In this document: one piece after another, positions 26,558 through 37,340 of the stretch
Layout: the number at the start of each line of letters is the position of its first letter
Numbering within the stretch: the first letter of the stretch is position 1
Origin: Theobroma cacao
Taxonomy: Eukaryota > Streptophyta > Magnoliopsida > Malvales > Malvaceae
Assembly (NCBI RefSeq): GCF_000208745.1
Contig: NC_030858.1
Coordinates: 29,123,050 to 29,187,049, forward strand
DNA length: 64,000 nt
Direction: 5' to 3'
Position numbers and translations under genes: made by a program
The notes under the pieces: generated by a model
What the model was told of the DNA's origin: nothing
Databases searched by the model: none
The model's input: the letters and a program-made list of their open reading frames with translations, nothing else

Positions 26558-27100
26558 AACTGCAATAACATATATTACTGTGTTATTCACTAATCATATA
26601 TGGAATTGTTGAACATTACACATTAGAACTTTAATATCCTTACCGGTAGCTCGTTACCACTGTGCGGTTGAGCAAAACTGATTGGTGGTTAAGGAGCTGT
26701 TGTCGCCTCCCTCAACTGCAATAACAGAAATTACTGTGTTACTCGGTAAACATATGTGGAAATGTTGAACACAAACTGTTAAAACCGATCGTATCGACGG
26801 GTCGTTAGCACTATGAGTCTGAGGAAGATCTCTCAGTGGTTGAGGGGCTGTCGTTGCATGGTCCAACTGCAAACACAGATATGTTATTCGATAATCACAT
26901 ATGGAATTGTTGAACACAAATCGTTATAATCGTCCTTACAGGCTCGTCGTTAGCACTGTGAGTTTAAGGAGGACCTCTCGGTGATTGTGGAGCTGTTATC
27001 ATATGGTCCAATTGCAAACACAGATATGTTATTCGATAATCACATATGAAATTGTTGAACACAAACTGTTAGAACCGTCCTTACCGGCTTTTCACTGCCA
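26558..27100 (-). repeat. Tandem array of about 150 bp units containing an exon and its splice sites
   Basis: Units start with CAAYTGCAA-type sequence at 26558, 26713, 26864 and 27009 (periods 155, 151, 145). On the minus strand each unit has an acceptor-like TTGCAG (changed to TTGCAA in the 27009 unit), then a short Pro/Thr-rich open stretch (for example LDHATTAPQPLRDLPQTHSA). Most also keep a GTAAGGA-type donor (intact near 27086, 26938 and 26641; altered near 26793). So one linker exon plus its intron was multiplied within the Ulp1-type gene. Some units now contain stops. Confidence 0.8.
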
Positions 27101-28449
27101 TTGCCATGGTCGTCACCTTCCTCCATCAACTCAAGGCGTGACAGCTTATCGACTCCAGTAGTGGCGGTGCGCCTCCGCTTCATGGCACTAGTGGCTCTTT
27201 TGTGCTTCAAGTTTCTCCTCTTTTCTCTTGCACCTAAGCCCTAGTCTGCCCGATCCCCCATGTGCCGTATTGGCACATATTGGTGACCCTCAGATAACAG
27301 GACATCGATGTCCACAAATTAATCCAGGCTGGCCTCATCCGAGGTTCGCTCCAAGGTCTTAACTGCCTACAATTGCAAAATAAAGATTGTGATTAAATTT
27401 TAGGAAAAATTATTATACAAATTGACAGTAAAAATTAATAGCTGTTCACTCATGTGCTAAGATGACTCCAACATCTCAATTGCATTGTAGAAGTCTTTTA
27501 GCTTCTAGTTGCATTGCCATCTACACATGAGTGGGTAGACGTTGTCTTTCGGAGCAAAAGGGGCAACTATCTTTCGTAAAGTCAGAATTGCCTCCATTGC
27601 CTAGAATTGCAAGTCGAATGTAACCATTATCAGATTGTAAATGATAAACGAGTGCAACCATAAATTATTATGTCAAAAGGAAAATGAAAAATGTTACATG
27701 ATAGTACCTGTATCACCCACGCGAATCCGTAAATGTTGTACCCTAAACAATCCTTCTGCACGTTCGAGGCAGGCACTTCGAACCCCTTCAAAAGGTAGTC
27801 CAAGGTCAGCCTCCAAACATAATGACCCCATGGGAAGACATTCCAAGTGTCGATGTCCTCCACCAATGACAAGAGCCAAGGCGTCACCCTTCTACGGTAG
27901 TGTTGACCAAATAAAATGTTATTCGCGATCAAGGAGAGTGTCATCTTGGTCGTGTCTCCCGATTGCTGAAAGTTACCTCTGTGGAACATATCAAGCAACG
28001 CTTACAGCTTAACGCTTTGCTGCCCGTTCTAGTATCGTGCATGAATTCTGTTCGGAACAACCTCGTACTGTCGTGTGAACACATCGGGCATTCGACCAAA
28101 CTTCAGTCTAGTGATAAGGCAGAACTCCTGCTTTGATATGCGTGCCTTACTTTTGCTAATGGCAAACCATACCTCATAATCCATTGAATCTGTCACAGTG
28201 ATTCGACGAATCATGATGTTATGCAGGAAACTAGCGGAGAAATAGCCTTATGGATATACATCCAGCAGTATTTCGAAGCACATACGCTTCACTGTATCGT
28301 ACTCCCTTTTCTCTTAGACAGTTTTGTTGATGTAATGTAGTTGCGACCACTTACAATGGGTGTTAATAGTGACATTGAACGCCCACTTCTCCCTCGACAC
28401 AATAAGCAAACTATCAAGATCCCCATACTTTCTAGACTACATATGCAAA

Positions 28450-28740
28450 ACATGGCACATATGCACGAGCGAGTTAACCCATAATGTTGTAACACACTAT
28501 ACATATGACGTAAAATGTTATAACACGCCATGAGTATCAAGTTAAATGTTGTAACACGCCAACATTGACACACCAATCACTATAATTATTATGTCCTTAC
28601 ACAAACTAGTCTAAAATACCCATGGCATGTGACAGGCTAATCAGTGTAATTACTGACTCATTACATGAAATGCCCTAAAATAACCAATGTCGTGACATGC
28701 TAAAAACCCCAAAAAGTAATTAACCCACTACACGCCATAT
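28450..28740 (-). repeat. Right inverted repeat of the MULE
   Basis: The reverse complement of this block matches the left repeat over long stretches, including GTCACGACATTGGTTATTTTAGG, GAGTCAGTAATTACACTRATTRGC and AATTATAGTGATTGG. It lies between a possible first exon (28905-28925) and the next exon (starting 28436) of the Ulp1-type gene, so in that reading it would be intronic. Confidence 0.85.
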
Positions 28741-29174
28741 CTATTGTAGTTCAAAACTTTGGTACGACCATAAAATCGGGAAGAAAACAGTTTAAACATA
28801 ACAATTGAAAAATATTGAAAAAACACAAACATATCACACAAACCTAGCAAAAAATTAACGAACAGAAGAAAGTTTTAAAACTTTTGTTTTCAGACTGACT
28901 GACCTCTTCACTGATAACAGACATTGTTGCTGTGGTGTCGTCAAGCTTGCAAAGAACAAAGTCAAACACTCTAGTACCTTTGGGAATGAGGAATGAATCA
29001 AATCAAACTCTTTGATTTCCTTTACACAAACGTTTGCGATTTCTGAAAAATATTTAATTAAAATGAAATGGCCTCACAATTTGCTCTATAAATATTCATT
29101 TATTCATTGAATTCCCTCAGTGGAAGTCCAATAGATTTCCTCGTTATTTTCCCACTTTTTTTTCTTTTTTCAAA
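28741..29174. other. Flank of the MULE with possible promoter of the Ulp1-type gene
   Basis: AT-rich, with no long frame. On the minus strand ATG at 28923-28925 opens a 7-codon stretch (28905-28925) followed by a GTCAGT donor. Its phase matches the acceptor at 28437/28436. This is suggestive only. Confidence 0.35.
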
Positions 29175-29462
29175 CCATGTCGTGTCACATGTTCAAGCCA
29201 TACCATGTCACACACTCTAAACCCTGCCGTGTCACAGATCTCCATGGCGTGTCATAGATTTTCTCCATGGCATGTCACAAACTTTGAATGCTACCGTGCC
29301 ACAAATTCCCTCCATGGTGTGTCACAAACTCCAAACCCTGCCGTGTCAGAGATTCCCTCCATGGCATGTCACAAACTTTGAACCCTACCATGTCAGAGAT
29401 TCCTTCCATGAGGTGTCACAAACTCTGAATGCTGGCGTGTCAGAAATTCCCTCCATGGCGTG

Positions 29463-30196
29463 TAGGGATGTCAACCGGTACCCTATTATAGGGTACTCGC
29501 GAGTATTTGACCCGATTATACCGGGTTAGGATACCCAATAAACATATTCGAAACGGGTTCGGGTAGTGATTTTACTACCCGAATCGGATTCAGGTAGGGT
29601 TCAAGTATCACACTTTGGATACCCGTTACCCGAACCCGTTTACAATAGTTGAATAAAATTGCTGCATCAGGACTCGAACCCAGGCCATGCAGGAAAGCAC
29701 TCACCGTCTCCACCATCTGGACAAGCAGTTTCCTTTGTTGTATATTGACAAAATAATATATTTAAAATATAGTTAGTTAAATAACTAATGTAATGATATG
29801 AATCAATATAAATAAAAAATTATTAAATTATTAATTATGTTTAAATAATATGAATATCATATCATATCATATCACAAAGGAATATAATTATATTTTATTT
29901 TTATTAATTTAATTAGTAGTTAATTTTATGAAATAAGTAAAGAAATATTATTGTATATGTATACGAGTTCGAGTAATTGGATACCCATGAAAAAAATTTT
30001 AATAATTTTTTAATCTAATCGGGTTTTTAAATGGGTTAGGGTAATTACAGGGTAATGAAAATGTAATAGGGTTAGGGTTACGATAGTAATTTTTAAAATT
30101 ATTCGGGTAATTAATATGATTAGAGTAGTTGATTTTTTATAGGGTTAGGTTCGGGTATCTCAAAATTATAGGGTACCCGACCCGTTGACATCCCTA
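29463..30196. mobile_element. Non-autonomous hAT element, family 1, copy 1
   Basis: The ends are TAGGGATGTCAACCGGTACC and, in reverse, TAGGGATGTCAACGGGTCGG. They are flanked by the perfect 8-bp duplication ATGGCGTG at 29455-29462 and 30197-30204. The 8-bp duplication and the TAGGG end point to the hAT superfamily. At 734 bp it has no transposase. The subterminal parts are rich in GGGTACCC and CGGGTTCGGGTA phrases on both sides. It inserted into the minisatellite after that array had formed. Confidence 0.93.
29662..29725 (-). ncRNA. tRNA-like (SINE-head-like) segment inside the hAT element
   Basis: On the minus strand there is an A-box-like TGGTGGAGACGG (29704-29715). After 23 bases comes GGTTCGAGTCC (29670-29680), an exact match to the pol III B-box consensus. 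The segment does not fold obviously as a full tRNA cloverleaf. A diverged counterpart is present in the second copy of the element (about 46850-46915, plus, inverted like that copy), so it belongs to the family rather than being a one-off insertion. Whether it is transcribed is unknown. Confidence 0.5.
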
Positions 30197-30590
30197 ATGG
30201 CGTGTCATAAACTCCAAACGCTGGCGTGTCACAAATTCTCTCCATGACATGTCACAAACTCTAAACACTGACCTGTCACAAATTCCCTTCATGGCATGTC
30301 ACAAACTCTAACCCTGTCGTGTCACAGATTCCCTCCATGGCGTGTCACAAACTCTAAAGGCTAGCATGTCACAGATTCCCTCCATGTCGTGTCACAAACT
30401 CCGAACGCTGTCGTGTCACAGATTCCCTCTATGGCATGTCACAAACTCTGAACCTTACCGTGTCACAAATTCCGTCCATGGCTTGTCACAAGCTCTAAAC
30501 CCTGTCGTGTCACATATTCTCACCATGTCGTGTCATACATTCCCAACATGTCGTTTCATAAACTCTAAACCTTGCCCTGCCACAGCCGTG

Positions 30591-31619
30591 TCACATATGG
30601 CCTGCTGTAGTACGACCATTTTGTGCTTTGGATTCACATCTTTCTCCTTTCAATTCACCACCGTATTAGGGATTTCTGGTTTCACATCATTCTCCAAGCT
30701 TTCGATTCATCACGACCGGTTCCTCGTTCGGTTTAATATCACTCTTTTCATATTATCTGAATGCCGTGTTTGAAATCTCTGAAAAACCATCTCATGCAAC
30801 ATTATTTTGTTTTATACAAGCTTCGCGAAAAAAAAAAATAGATGTTTTGCACAAAATTATATGTTTGCAAATTCTTTGCATATTTATTTTTCCATTTTTC
30901 GCCTGTTTGAGAGTGAGCGTCAACGAAGATGGCGCATTAAGGGCATTTTTGTCTCAAAATCTATTCTCGTGGTTAAAAATAGTTAAAATTATTTGGAGGC
31001 TTATTTCCAAAAACACGTTATTTTTAATGGCTAAAAAAAAATTTTCCTAAAATATTTCACCATAATGTATATGTAAGTATGTTTGTGTATATATAATTAA
31101 AAATTATTTTATACATTGGCCATAAATGTTTTATATTTCATAAATATATTTAAAAAATTATCACATGTTTATTAAATTATAATTAAAGAGTAAATAAATT
31201 AAAATATTACTTAAACCCGTTTATAAAATTCAAAAATTTTGAGGCCAACAATAATCCATATAGAATACACTTTAATTGTAAAAATTTGGAAAGAAATAAA
31301 ACTTATCTTACGAACTCTACGAGTGAGTTAGAAAATTGACACGCTGCTCATGAAGATATTATTGAACATTTATAACCATTAACCATTTAAGCCTATTCGC
31401 AAAGTCTGAAAATTCGAGGAATAATAATCCAAAAACTTTAAGTACAGAAAGGCCTCGAAGGCCATTTTAACTTGAACGCTGGGAAAGAGAAGCAACAGCA
31501 AGAGCAAGGCCCAGCCCGTGATTCGCCTATGGACCCTTCAACCCAGAGGCTTCGTTAAAAGGAAAGGGGAGATTGTGTGGAATTTGGCAAAGCAGAAAGC
31601 AGTAGATAGACCATCAGCA
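30591..31619. other. Upstream region of the RBP45-type gene
   Basis: AT-rich; the part near 31450-31619 is richer in G and C and would contain the 5' leader. No gene was seen. An in-frame non-ATG open stretch continues upstream of the ATG at 31620, but there is no earlier in-frame ATG before the family's usual N-terminus. Confidence 0.5.
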
Positions 31620-34600
31620 ATGGCGACCATAGCAGCATCACAACACCACCACCATCCAACATCGCTAGAGGAAGTCCGTACGCTTTGGATAGGAGACCTC
31701 CAGTTTTGGGTCGATGAGTCCTATCTCAACTCTTGCTTTGCTCACACTGGCGAGGTTCCCATACTTTCCCCTCTCTCTCTCCTTTATATACTCAAAATTT
31801 ATGTATCTATCTATAATATTTCTAGGTTTTCTTATTTTGGGTATTGGAATAAATTTTGGTTGTTACTTAATTTGATGACTATAATTTGTTGTGGGAGTTT
31901 TTCTAGGCTGTCTTTATGTGTAAAACATACGAAAATGCTGATGCTGGTAAGGTATTTTTTAGATGTAAAAGGATTTCAAGTTTCGTTGTGTTCTTAGAAT
32001 TATCTGTTCACATTTTGTTTAATAATAAAATTATAAATTGAAATAGTATCCTATCAATAATTGAGTTTTTTTTTGGCCAAATATCAACAATTGAGTGGAT
32101 ATGAATTTTATCAAATTATTATTAAATCACTAATGAGTTCAAGAAACAAAAAATCACCTGTATATACCTCAAAAATTATATTTAATTAATAGCACATGGC
32201 TTAGAAGCATGTGCTAATTTTTTTTTTAAACATCTGCAAAGCAATGTGACATGAATTAAATAACGACTGTAGTCTGTGAAAGCAATTTGGCTGCTATTGC
32301 AAAACATAGGAGGGATAACTGAGAGGTTTCTGAAACCTATGTGTTAATCAACCCAGCTGCCTTTTGCCGCAAGTAATTTCAATGTGCACGAAGAGCCAGG
32401 TTACAAATCTGACTAATGCTCAGCTGATAAGAGCAGAGAGCTAAGAGAAGAACTTCACTAGATTGTCAAATTATCAGGCTAGTTGAATTAATATCGATTA
32501 TAGGATGCTAGCAATAATCTGTCTTGGCTTCTACCATTTGTTTTATCCTATTCAGTTGTTCAAACCTCGCCTGTTATGCATACCCATTGTTGGTTCAAGC
32601 AATTATCGAACTTGTGATAACTCTGGGAATTGCATTGGTTGCAACATTCATAATAATTCAGTAAATTTAGAATTCAGGTGTTATCAAATTCATCAGATGC
32701 TAATGTTCAATGATGTATTTGTTTCCTTTACCTTATCTCAAAGCTTGTAGCTTTCTAGTGGATGTTGCCTTCAAAATGAACAATTACTTCCGATCTCTGC
32801 AGCTAGTCTCAATAAAAATTATACGTAACAAGATCACTGGCCAGCCTGAGGGATATGGATTTGTGGAGTTTGTTTCTCATGCAGCAGCAGAAAGGATACT
32901 GCAGACTTACAATGGGACACCAATGCCTGGAACAGATCAAATGTTCAGGTTAAATTGGGCTTCTTTTGGCATTGGAGAAAGACGTACTGATCCTGGGCCT
33001 GAGCATTCTATTTTTGTTGGGGATTTGGCACCTGATGTCACAGATTATCTATTGCAAGAAACCTTTCGAGCTCACTATCCATCTGTTAGAGGTGCCAAGG
33101 TTGTGACTGATCCAAATACTGGACGCTCAAAGGGATATGGATTTGTTAAATTTTCTGATGAGATTGAGAGAAATCGTGCTATGACCGAGATGAATGGTGT
33201 CTATTGCTCAACTAGAGCTATGCGTATTAGCGCAGCAACACCTAAGAAGCCCACTGGTTTTCAGCAGCAGTATGCTGTGGCAAAAGGTTGTATTCCTTTC
33301 ATTAACTTTTACCAAAAGAAAACCATAGCCAGATTCATTTATTCATTTTCTTGCCTCTGAAATCATATCGCTCTTCTGTTTGGTCCATGGCCCTTGTGTG
33401 GCTGCCCTCAATTTGATTGTGCTATCCATTATTACCAGGGTGCATGTGAAAAAGAGGCATCACTTGATAATTTTAAATTGATTTGTAGCTACTCATATCA
33501 ATTCTCAAATCTACCCCAATGTCTGTAATGCAGTTCGCTCTTTTTTCTTTTGCTTAATAGTGATTTGATGAAGCAGTAAAGCAATGAAATTAATGTTATT
33601 TCATACACTTTGAAGATCACATTGCTGATATGTTGCTTTGAGGATATTTTCTCACAAGAATGTGTTTCTATTCATAACTTAAATGTTGCACTTGTTTAAA
33701 ATTCTTGCTCTGCATGCAACTTTTTTGCTAATTCCATGTCAATTGAGGTTTATTTATTTATGTTCACATTGTTTGTTTGTTTAGTTGAGATGTGGACATG
33801 ATGTACATCAACGTTTATACTTGTTCGCAGTTGGTGGTCTAAGGACTTGACTACCTGTACCTATATCTATATTTATGTTGCTCTTTGGTACCGTGGCCAT
33901 ACTTGATATTAGCTTCATGTATGTATGAAGACTTAGTGACTTAAATGCATATGAAGGAAAGAAATTCTAAAATGCACTTACCCATGGATATGTCTGCAGC
34001 TGTATATCCAGCTCCAGCATACACAACTCCTGTGCAGGTGCTTCCACCAGATAATGATAGTACTAACACCACGGTTAGTGAGGCATAGGCAAGTTGTTTC
34101 AGGAATTATCTCCTATCGCTTAGACTAACTATCCTATCCTTTGCAGATTTTTATTGGCAACTTGGATCCAAATGTCACAGAAGAGGAACTGAAGCAATTA
34201 TTCTCACCATTAGGAGAGATTGTATATGTCAAGATTCCTGCAGCCAAAGGATGTGGTTTTGTACAGTTCGCAACCAGGTAACATCAAGTTCGTTATATGT
34301 CAAGATTCCGTTAGTTTTTGTTTTTAAATGTCAAGTTTGTTAGTTTTTTAGAGTCTAAAGTAGTTTCATATTTATGGGGCTTAATTGTAATATTTTATAA
34401 ATCTAGGCTTCTATTTGGTTTTTTACATTTATATTAGGTTTGTTTTAAATGTCATGTTTGTTGGTTTTTTTAGATTTTAAGTATTTTCTTTAAAGTCCTG
34501 CGTAGAATAGGAGTTCTACTTCTTTTAGGATTAGGGTTGGTAGTAGCCTATTGTTGCTATTGTGATTGTGTGATGCCATCAACCTTAGGTGACTCCTAAG

Positions 34601-36292
34601 GAACACTAGGTGTGATGCTTAGATTTTCTTTATTCTTGGTTGTGTGATGCAATCGAGGAACCCTAGGTGGGAAGCTTATGTTATCTTTTCTTTATTCCCC
34701 TACGCTGTCATGGGGCAAGGGGGGAGTGTTTATTAAATCATTTATGAGCTAGAATTTATTTCATGAGTAAATTCTCTTTAATTTATTATCTAGATGACCT
34801 GTTACGGTTTTCTTTCCCCTTAGACAAGAGTTGTATAAAGATTAATGGTGGAGGGTGATGAAAAATTCAGCTGTAAAAATAATCAAGTAGGGCTGCCTCT
34901 TGTCTTGTGTATTTTAGTTAAGAGCTTTGGTTCCCTTTCCTTTATCTGATCTGATGCCTAATAACTTCTGTGACTTCTCTATTTTTATTCTGCAGGACAT
35001 CTGCTGAAGAAGCTATACAGAGGATGCAGGGACAAATGATTGGTCAACAACTTGTTCGCATTTCTTGGGGTAGGAGCCCAACAGCAAAGCAGGTGATATT
35101 TTGTATATCAAATTCACTCTTTGATTCAGTTATCTGCCAAAATATTTTTAGCATTATGTCCCATAGCATTGATTTTAGTTATATTTTGTTTCATTTGAAC
35201 TCCCCTCCACCCCCCTCCCCAAAGAGGAAAAAGGAAAAAGAAAGAAACCTGTTATTTCATGTCAAAAATAGTAGGAAATGTACAGTGAACGAATTTACAA
35301 TAGTAGAAGCTCATTATTGTCATATATGTTTATGTGAACTGCTATTTCACTATATAAGGTTGGTAGGCTTAGATGAATATCGTGTCTATGGTCAATCTTC
35401 TATTAGCTATGAATGCTACTTTGCTTGACAATATTTGGCATTACTTATTTTAGGACCTACCTGGTAGTTGGGGTACACAAGCAGATCCAAGTCAGTGGAG
35501 CGCATACTATGGTTATGGACAAAGCTATGATGCTTATGCTTATGGGGCTACCCAGGATCCCTCACTGTATGCATATGGTGCATATGCTGGCTATGCACAA
35601 TATCCTCAACAGGCAAGAGGTTTTGCCATATTAGCATTGGCATTGCATCTAACAATTCCTGCTGTTAGTGTTTTCTCACAAGAAGTTATATTTGTACAGA
35701 TATTTAGAATAACTTTGCAGTGTAAGCTACATACACTTGCAGTCATTATTTTCTAAATCTGACCATGTTGGATTGTTGGTAATTACATTAAGAATGAATA
35801 ATGCAGAACAGGGGAACCACTTCACGACATCAACCATTTGTGCCACTGCTTGTGCACTTTCCAAGCTTTATTGATGTTATAGTTGTCATTTATAGTGTGT
35901 TTTTATAGAATCAACCCAACTTTCCCCATACTTACTGCTTATGTCACTGTCTTTGCAAAAGCCCACATATGTAATGTAGCCACTGAGAAGTTTTAAAGTA
36001 CATAATATGACTTGCAGTTAATGATCTGAATGCCCTTAAGAACATGAAGAACCCTTTTTAGCTAGCTGCATGATGTTTAAAATATCAAGTGATTTGCTAT
36101 TCTGAATGCCAGTAGGGAAGCTACAGTAAATGAAATGAAACCCCAATCTGCTTACAATTAACTATGTGACTGATGCTTGATTTGCAGGTTGAAGGTTCTC
36201 AAGATATGGCAGCTATGGCAGGTGCTTTCCCAGCTCTAGAGCAAAGGGATGAGTCATATGATCCACTGGCTACACCTGATGTTGATAAGTAA
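31620..36292 (+). CDS. RBP45: RBP45/RBP47-type RNA-binding protein with three RRMs
   Basis: Plant RBP45/47 proteins bind poly(U)/poly(A) RNA in the nucleus and stress granules. Coding exons: 31620-31754, 32803-33286, 34000-34073, 34147-34277, 34996-35092, 35454-35612 and 36188-36292. The phases close to 394 codons, within the family's usual length. RRM1 has LWIGDL (22-27) and GYGFVEFV (62-69). RRM2 has IFVGDL (115-120) and KGYGFVKF (155-162). RRM3 has IFIGNL (232-237) and GCGFVQFA (about 266-273). The C-terminus is rich in Tyr, Gln, Gly and Ala, as in the family. A His run (HHHH) lies near the start. Exon 6 ends CAACAG followed by GCAAGA, so intron 6 uses a GC donor; the nearby GT (35619) would shift the frame. 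The exact paralogue (45A/B/C or 47) is not decided. Confidence 0.93.
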
Positions 36293-37340
36293 AGCTTCTA
36301 ACCTCCGGTTCTGTTAATTGTGGGTTAATTGTTAGTTCGATAATTAATTCAAGTCTTTGGTTGTTGTTGCTAGGTTAAATGCCACCTACCTCTCTGTCCA
36401 TGGAAGTGCCATATTAGGCCGTCCTTTATGGCTGAGAACCTTCTCCACATCGCCACAAGCTTGAGCCTATACTTACCTGTCTTTTATTAATGGTGATCAT
36501 CACACTTCTATGTGGTTACGTGGAAAATCATCATTCTCGCATTTAGTTGCAAGAATCTCCCGACAGGAGATGAGAGAAAATGACAAGGATTTCTAAAGCC
36601 TGATGCTTTCTGCTCACATTTGGCACAATTGTAATGCCCTGGAGTTGCCCTTAGGATGAACATTAACGCATAATTGATTGTATCTTCGTTTATTTGTTCA
36701 ACATTTTTCCGCCATGTTGGTCCCTGTATGTTTTCTTGTTACATGGATAGGAGAGAGTAGAGGATCTTATCGACCCAAGCTGGTTGGAGAGCTTCAAAGT
36801 TTTTGGGTGTTCATATAACGAAATATTGTAACATGCGAGTACAAATGGATACCAGGCAATTTAATCGGAGAAATGTTTCTGAAAATACCATACAAAATCT
36901 TATCTTCTGCTTGAGCCGAAAAAGGGCTTATCCGATAGTAAGGAGTTATAAAACTTCTGGTTTCTAGGAATCTCTAGCCTAAAGCCACAGCAATAGTCCT
37001 TTGTCATTCCAGCGAAAGGAATAGTAAAATCCTACAATTGTAAGAACCAGATAGAGCCAATGGCATAAGATATTATCTTCTGAGTTCTCAAGTCTATTTT
37101 CTTACTGTAGTAAAAAAAAAAATCACAAACACCAACTGTTCATCTCAGTATTTTTCATACTGAAAAGTAGGTATGCCTCAAATGGAACAATTTCCTCTTC
37201 CAAATACCATATAGCTAAAACATTGCAATGACAGCATGAATGTGATTGAAATACAAGGGAAAAGTGGGGATCTTAAAATGGGAACGAAGGCAAACTGTAG
37301 CTATAAATTTAGAATTTAATGTAATTGCAGGCTTCTTGAA
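36293..37340. other. Shared 3' intergenic region of RBP45 and ORC1
   Basis: The two genes converge here, so both 3' UTRs lie in this interval. No coding sequence was recognised. Confidence 0.6.

Larger units (their letters stand above)
23772..28436 (-). pseudogene. DUF1985/Ulp1-type cysteine protease gene carried by the MULE, decayed
   Basis: Ulp1 (C48) proteases cleave SUMO-like modifiers; in plant MULEs such genes are captured passengers of unknown role. On the minus strand I see: a segment starting with a good splice acceptor at 28436 (SRKYGDLDSLLIVSREKW); DUF1985 signatures (28029-28214, FAISKSKARISKQEFCLI...LKFG; and 27630-27998, NNILFGQHYRRRVTPWLL...VEDID); linker exons (27100-26560); an acidic linker (24662-25069); then the protease core with GGYWVVAKIDLV...IKVVDS (about 24080-24157) and QNDSVSCGMFMIGYFDD (about 23860-23925). 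The aligned catalytic His before Trp is Tyr, while the Asp and Cys remain. There is a frameshift near 23960, an in-frame stop near 28312, and a hAT insertion. A possible tiny first exon lies at 28905-28925. Confidence 0.75.
18970..28740. mobile_element. Composite Mutator-like element (MULE) carrying a Ulp1-type protease gene
   Basis: Inverted repeats of about 260 bp lie at about 18970-19290 and 28450-28740. Between them a MuDR-family transposase gene on the plus strand (about 19370-22233) converges on a DUF1985/Ulp1-type gene on the minus strand (about 28436-23772). MULEs that carry captured Ulp1-like protease genes are known in plants (Kaonashi-type in rice and Arabidopsis, and a melon element). 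This copy is decayed: the transposase has stops and frameshifts and lacks a catalytic Asp, and the protease has lost its catalytic His. Two later insertions or expansions sit in the protease half (hAT at 25481, tandem array at 26558). No target duplication could be identified, so the outer limits are approximate and may lie further out. Confidence 0.78.
29175..30590. repeat. 47-bp minisatellite interrupted by a hAT insertion
   Basis: Units of about 47 bp read roughly ATTCCCTCCATGGCGTGTC followed by ACAAACTCTGAACCCTGCCG and TGTCACAG. About six copies lie in 29175-29462 and about eight in 30197-30590, with the hAT element between. Open frames such as 29272-29529 and 30342-30773 are by-products of the repeat. 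It lies just outside the right MULE repeat and shares the GCGTGTCAC phrase with it. Confidence 0.9.

Noticed and set aside
29662..29725. A genuine tRNA gene
   Set aside because: The A- and B-box-like sequences are good, but the acceptor and anticodon arms of a tRNA cannot be formed convincingly; recorded as tRNA-like only.
29272..30773. Frames with a repeating SQTLNA...CHKL peptide
   Set aside because: By-product of the 47-bp minisatellite; the repeat explains the absence of stops.
35613..35620. Using the nearby GT as the donor of RBP45 intron 6
   Set aside because: It adds 7 bases and shifts the frame before the conserved C-terminus, whereas the GC donor keeps it.
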